From positions 1 through 8,367 of the forward strand of contig JAHLFQ010000131.1 of NCBI GenBank assembly GCA_018883705.1: DNA of 8,367 bases. Direction: 5' to 3'. The position numbers and the translations under genes were made by a program. Each line of letters begins with the position of its first letter. Within the stretch, counting starts at the first letter, position 1. Of the stretch, positions 6,224 to 8,367 are shown piece by piece. Below the pieces are notes generated by a model. That model saw only the letters and a program-made list of their open reading frames with translations. It was not told the DNA's origin and made no database searches. The DNA is from Candidatus Cellulosilyticum pullistercoris (lineage in GTDB: Bacteria > Bacillota > Clostridia > Lachnospirales > Cellulosilyticaceae).

Positions 6224-7000
6224 CTACATTTTCTTTTTCTTTTGATAGAAGAAAATTTTATTAGATTCAAATCCAAAATCCTGGCACATAATAATCTGTT
6301 CAGTACTTCCTACAAATAAAATACCTTCTTCTACTAATGCACGATTAAAATTGGTATAAATGTCACGTTTAGCTTCTTCTGTAAAATAAATAAGGACATT
6401 ACGACAAACAATTAAATCCATGCCTAAAGGATAGGGATCTTTAAGCAAATTATGCTGTCTAAAAGTAATACATTTTTTTAAGTCGTCCTTTATGCGAAAA
6501 CCATCTTCCATAGGCACCATAAATTTTTCTCTAAAACTTTCAGGTAAGTTAACTAGGTTTTTTAAAGGATAAAATCCTTCTTGAGCCTTAGCTAATACTT
6601 CTTTATCAATATCTGTCGCTAATATTTGTATTTGTGAGATGGGTATGAACTTTGATAAAGTCATGGCTAATGAGTAGGGTTCATCACCTGTGGAACAAGC
6701 AGCACTCCAAATTTTTATATTTTTCTTCTTTTGTAATAAAAGAGGAAAAATTTGTTGTTCAAGTACTTCCCATTGAGATGGATTTCTAAAAAATTCAGTT
6801 ACGTTAATGGTTAAGTAGGTTAAGAAATCCTCTAAGCTTTTACGATCACTTTTTAATTTAATTAGATATTCACCATAACCACTACACATATTCTTTTTAA
6901 TCAATGCATCGATTCTTCTTTTCATTTGATTTTCTTTATACGCTGTTAAGTTAATACCTGTAAGTGATAAAACCTGTGCCTTAAACCACTCATAGTTCAT
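6224..7000 (-). CDS. cheR: CheR-type chemoreceptor glutamate O-methyltransferase
   Basis: The 258-aa protein carries both CheR parts. The N-terminal helical domain has the conserved basic KRRIDALIKK (27-36) and NVTEFFRNPSQW (66-77). The SAM-dependent core has IWSAACSTGDEPYSLAM (97-113), the acidic ATDID (128-132), HNLLKDP (183-189), DLIVCRNVLIYF (195-206) and the closing VGSTE (230-234). The family methylates glutamates on methyl-accepting chemotaxis receptors at the inner membrane for adaptation. Length is near the usual 260-290 aa, and no extra TPR or response-regulator domain is fused. The ATG has AAAAGGGG 7 bases upstream. The gene starts 16 bp after ispH. No other chemotaxis gene is in view, so it is an orphan here, and its partners must be elsewhere. 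It could also act in a dedicated signalling pathway. The family call is very secure. Confidence 0.96.
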   Translation of the reverse strand: MNYEWFKAQVLSLTGINLTAYKENQMKRRIDALIKKNMCSGYGEYLIKLKSDRKSLEDFLTYLTINVTEFFRNPSQWEVLEQQIFPLLLQKKKNIKIWSAACSTGDEPYSLAMTLSKFIPISQIQILATDIDKEVLAKAQEGFYPLKNLVNLPESFREKFMVPMEDGFRIKDDLKKCITFRQHNLLKDPYPLGMDLIVCRNVLIYFTEEAKRDIYTNFNRALVEEGILFVGSTEQIIMCQDFGFESNKIFFYQKKKKM

Positions 7001-7016
7001 ACACTTTCCCCTTTTA

Positions 7017-7850
7017 TTATCCTATTCTTCTTATATAGGCAATGACATCCTCAATCACTGAGTTAGGCGTAGAAGCTCCTGCTGTAATACCTATACGTTT
7101 ACAATCTTTAAACATTTCTTCACTCAGTTCTGCAGCACCTTGCACACAATAACTACGTTTACAGTGTTTTTCACTTATTTCATAAAGTTTTTTTGTATTC
7201 GCACTCTTAGGACTTCCTAAAACTAACATACAATCTACTTGTCCTGCCAAAATAACAGCTTCTTCTTGTCTTTCTTTAGTCGCATTACAAATAGTATTAA
7301 TGTATTCAAATGAAATTCCTTTTTCTGTAAGATAATCTTTCATTGCATCCACAACTTCTTTTTTATAAGTTGTTTGTGCCACAAATAAATACTTACCTTC
7401 TGGTAAGTTCATTTCTTTAAGCTCATCTACATCTTTTGCAATGATACACTTATTTTGTGCCCAACCATTAATACCTTGAATTTCTGGATGAGCACTATTA
7501 CCTGCTACTAATATATGGTATCCCTCAGCATGATATTTTTCTACGTAACGATGAATTTTCTTCACATAAGGGCAAGTAGCATCAACAATATCAATATTAC
7601 GTGCTTTACTTTTCTCATAAATCTCGGGACTTACGCCATGAGAACGAATAATAAGTTTTTTTATATCTCGGCCTTCAATATCATCAATCGCATAAATGCC
7701 CTTTTCTTCTAAGGAACCTGTCACAACCTCATTGTGAATAATAGGGCCATAGGTATAAGTTGACACTTCATCTTCTTGAGAAAATGCCATATCAACCGCA
7801 CGTTTTACTCCAAAACAAAAGCCTGCTGTCTGTGCAATAATAATTTCCAA
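7017..7850 (-). CDS. ispH: 4-hydroxy-3-methylbut-2-enyl diphosphate reductase (IspH/LytB)
   Basis: IspH is the last enzyme of the non-mevalonate (MEP) isoprenoid pathway. It reduces HMBPP to IPP and DMAPP with a [4Fe-4S] cluster. The three cluster cysteines are present: Cys12 (AGFCFGVKRAV), Cys93 (DATCPYVKK) and Cys188 (TICNATKERQ). So are the substrate-binding His39, His71 and His121, the proton-relay Glu123 (SAHPEIQG) and the closing GITAGASTP (254-262). At 277 aa it is a stand-alone enzyme. In many Clostridia a ribosomal S1-like domain is fused behind it, which is absent here. The start is TTG (7848-7850): a perfect AGGAGG (7858-7863) lies 7 bases upstream, and the N-terminus MEIIIAQTAGFCFG matches family expectation. 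The SD overlaps the cmk stop codon, suggesting translational coupling. It is followed by cheR. Confidence 0.97.
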   Translation of the reverse strand: MEIIIAQTAGFCFGVKRAVDMAFSQEDEVSTYTYGPIIHNEVVTGSLEEKGIYAIDDIEGRDIKKLIIRSHGVSPEIYEKSKARNIDIVDATCPYVKKIHRYVEKYHAEGYHILVAGNSAHPEIQGINGWAQNKCIIAKDVDELKEMNLPEGKYLFVAQTTYKKEVVDAMKDYLTEKGISFEYINTICNATKERQEEAVILAGQVDCMLVLGSPKSANTKKLYEISEKHCKRSYCVQGAAELSEEMFKDCKRIGITAGASTPNSVIEDVIAYIRRIG

Positions 7851-7861
7851 AACTTTGCCTC

Positions 7862-8367
7862 CTATAAACGTTCCAATAATTTATTTTTAATACACTCTAC
7901 AATCTCATCAATATGCATATAAGTTGTATCAATCTCTACTGCATCCTCTGCTTTTTTTAAAGGAGAGATTTTGCGTCCTGCATCTTGTGCATCTCTTGCT
8001 TTAATTTCATCTTTCAAAGTTTCAAGAGAAACATCCATTCCTTTTTCTATATACTCTTTATAACGGCGCTTCGCTCTTTCATCTACTGAGGCCGTTAAAA
8101 AGATTTTTAGCGTAGCAAAGGGCAATACAACTGTTCCGATATCTCTTCCATCCATAACAACAGACTGCAAACTAGCCATTTCTTGCTGTCTTTTAACAAG
8201 TTCACTACGTACTGGACCATAAGTAGCTACCTTTGACGCTGCTGCTGCCACAATATCTGTTCTGATACTTTGGCTCACATTAACATCATTTAGATAGATT
8301 TGTTGTCCTTGCTCTGATGTTTTAAGAATAATATGCATATCACCTAGTGACTTACATACTGCTTCTT
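7862..8367 (-). CDS. cmk: Cytidylate kinase, C-terminal two thirds; start lies beyond the right edge
   Basis: The open frame continues to the window edge (EAVCKSLGD precedes the Met at 8338), so that Met is internal and the gene is cut, not short. The visible 167 residues are typical bacterial cytidylate kinase: the CMP-binding part IYLNDVNVSQSIRTDIV, then VVMDGRDIGTVVLP with the family-specific DGRDIGT, FLTAS, the lid ERAKRRYKEY, and RDAQDAGRKISPLKKAEDAVEIDTT. It phosphorylates CMP and dCMP using ATP in the cytoplasm. The N-terminal P-loop is outside the window. The stop codon TAG at 7862-7864 overlaps the AGGAGG of ispH, and cmk followed by ispH is a common clostridial order. The promoter of the operon lies outside the window. 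Confidence 0.96.
   Translation of the reverse strand, partial: EAVCKSLGDMHIILKTSEQGQQIYLNDVNVSQSIRTDIVAAAASKVATYGPVRSELVKRQQEMASLQSVVMDGRDIGTVVLPFATLKIFLTASVDERAKRRYKEYIEKGMDVSLETLKDEIKARDAQDAGRKISPLKKAEDAVEIDTTYMHIDEIVECIKNKLLERL

Noticed and set aside
7515..7712. Plus-strand open frame inside ispH
   Set aside because: It is antisense to a strongly conserved enzyme. It is a shadow frame.
7862..8338. A short 158-aa cytidylate kinase starting at the Met at 8338
   Set aside because: The frame stays open and family-like up to the window edge, and the P-loop must lie upstream. It is a gene cut by the window, not a truncated enzyme.

Overview
The window is AT-rich with dense, short-spaced genes. 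Shine-Dalgarno (SD) sequences are strong and purine-rich, and GTG and TTG start codons occur. Together with pyruvate formate-lyase, methylglyoxal synthase, the non-mevalonate enzyme IspH and a CheR methyltransferase, this points to an anaerobic, probably motile, low-GC Firmicute of the Clostridia. A Lachnospirales-like lineage is my best guess, not something the sequence proves. No rRNA, tRNA, CRISPR array, insertion sequence or phage gene was seen, and the region reads as chromosomal core/soft-core.

Left part, minus strand (1-3603): the 5' end of pflB (cut by the window edge), then mgsA, then a gene for a UvrD/PcrA-type helicase with a complete DnaQ-like 3'-5' exonuclease domain inserted in it. 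Transcription runs from the helicase towards pflB. pflB has its own promoter, with a striking near-perfect palindrome (407-435) just downstream of the predicted transcription start. That palindrome is a strong operator candidate.

Middle part (3604-6060): a 215-bp divergent promoter region separates the helicase from two plus-strand genes. These encode a Methyltransf_32-like SAM-dependent methyltransferase and, 18 bp after it, a YprB-like RNase H-fold exonuclease with an unassigned C-terminal domain. A strong extended -10 promoter (3752-3780) drives the pair, and an imperfect palindrome (3720-3740) lies just upstream of it. A 14-16 bp hairpin at 6017-6056 ends the pair and, being convergent, also serves the operon coming from the right.

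Right part, minus strand (6064-8367): a tight operon cmk (5' end outside the window) - ispH - cheR - a 47-aa lysine/glutamate-rich small protein. Each junction has about 16 bp or less between stop and start, with the SD overlapping or abutting the upstream stop. The mixture of nucleotide metabolism, isoprenoid synthesis and a chemotaxis methyltransferase is the unusual part.

The features most worth following are the helicase-exonuclease fusion, its divergent pairing with a second DnaQ-fold nuclease and an RNA- or protein-type methyltransferase, the pflB palindrome, and the small protein after cheR. I see no clear evidence of a wholly new defence or mobile system here.
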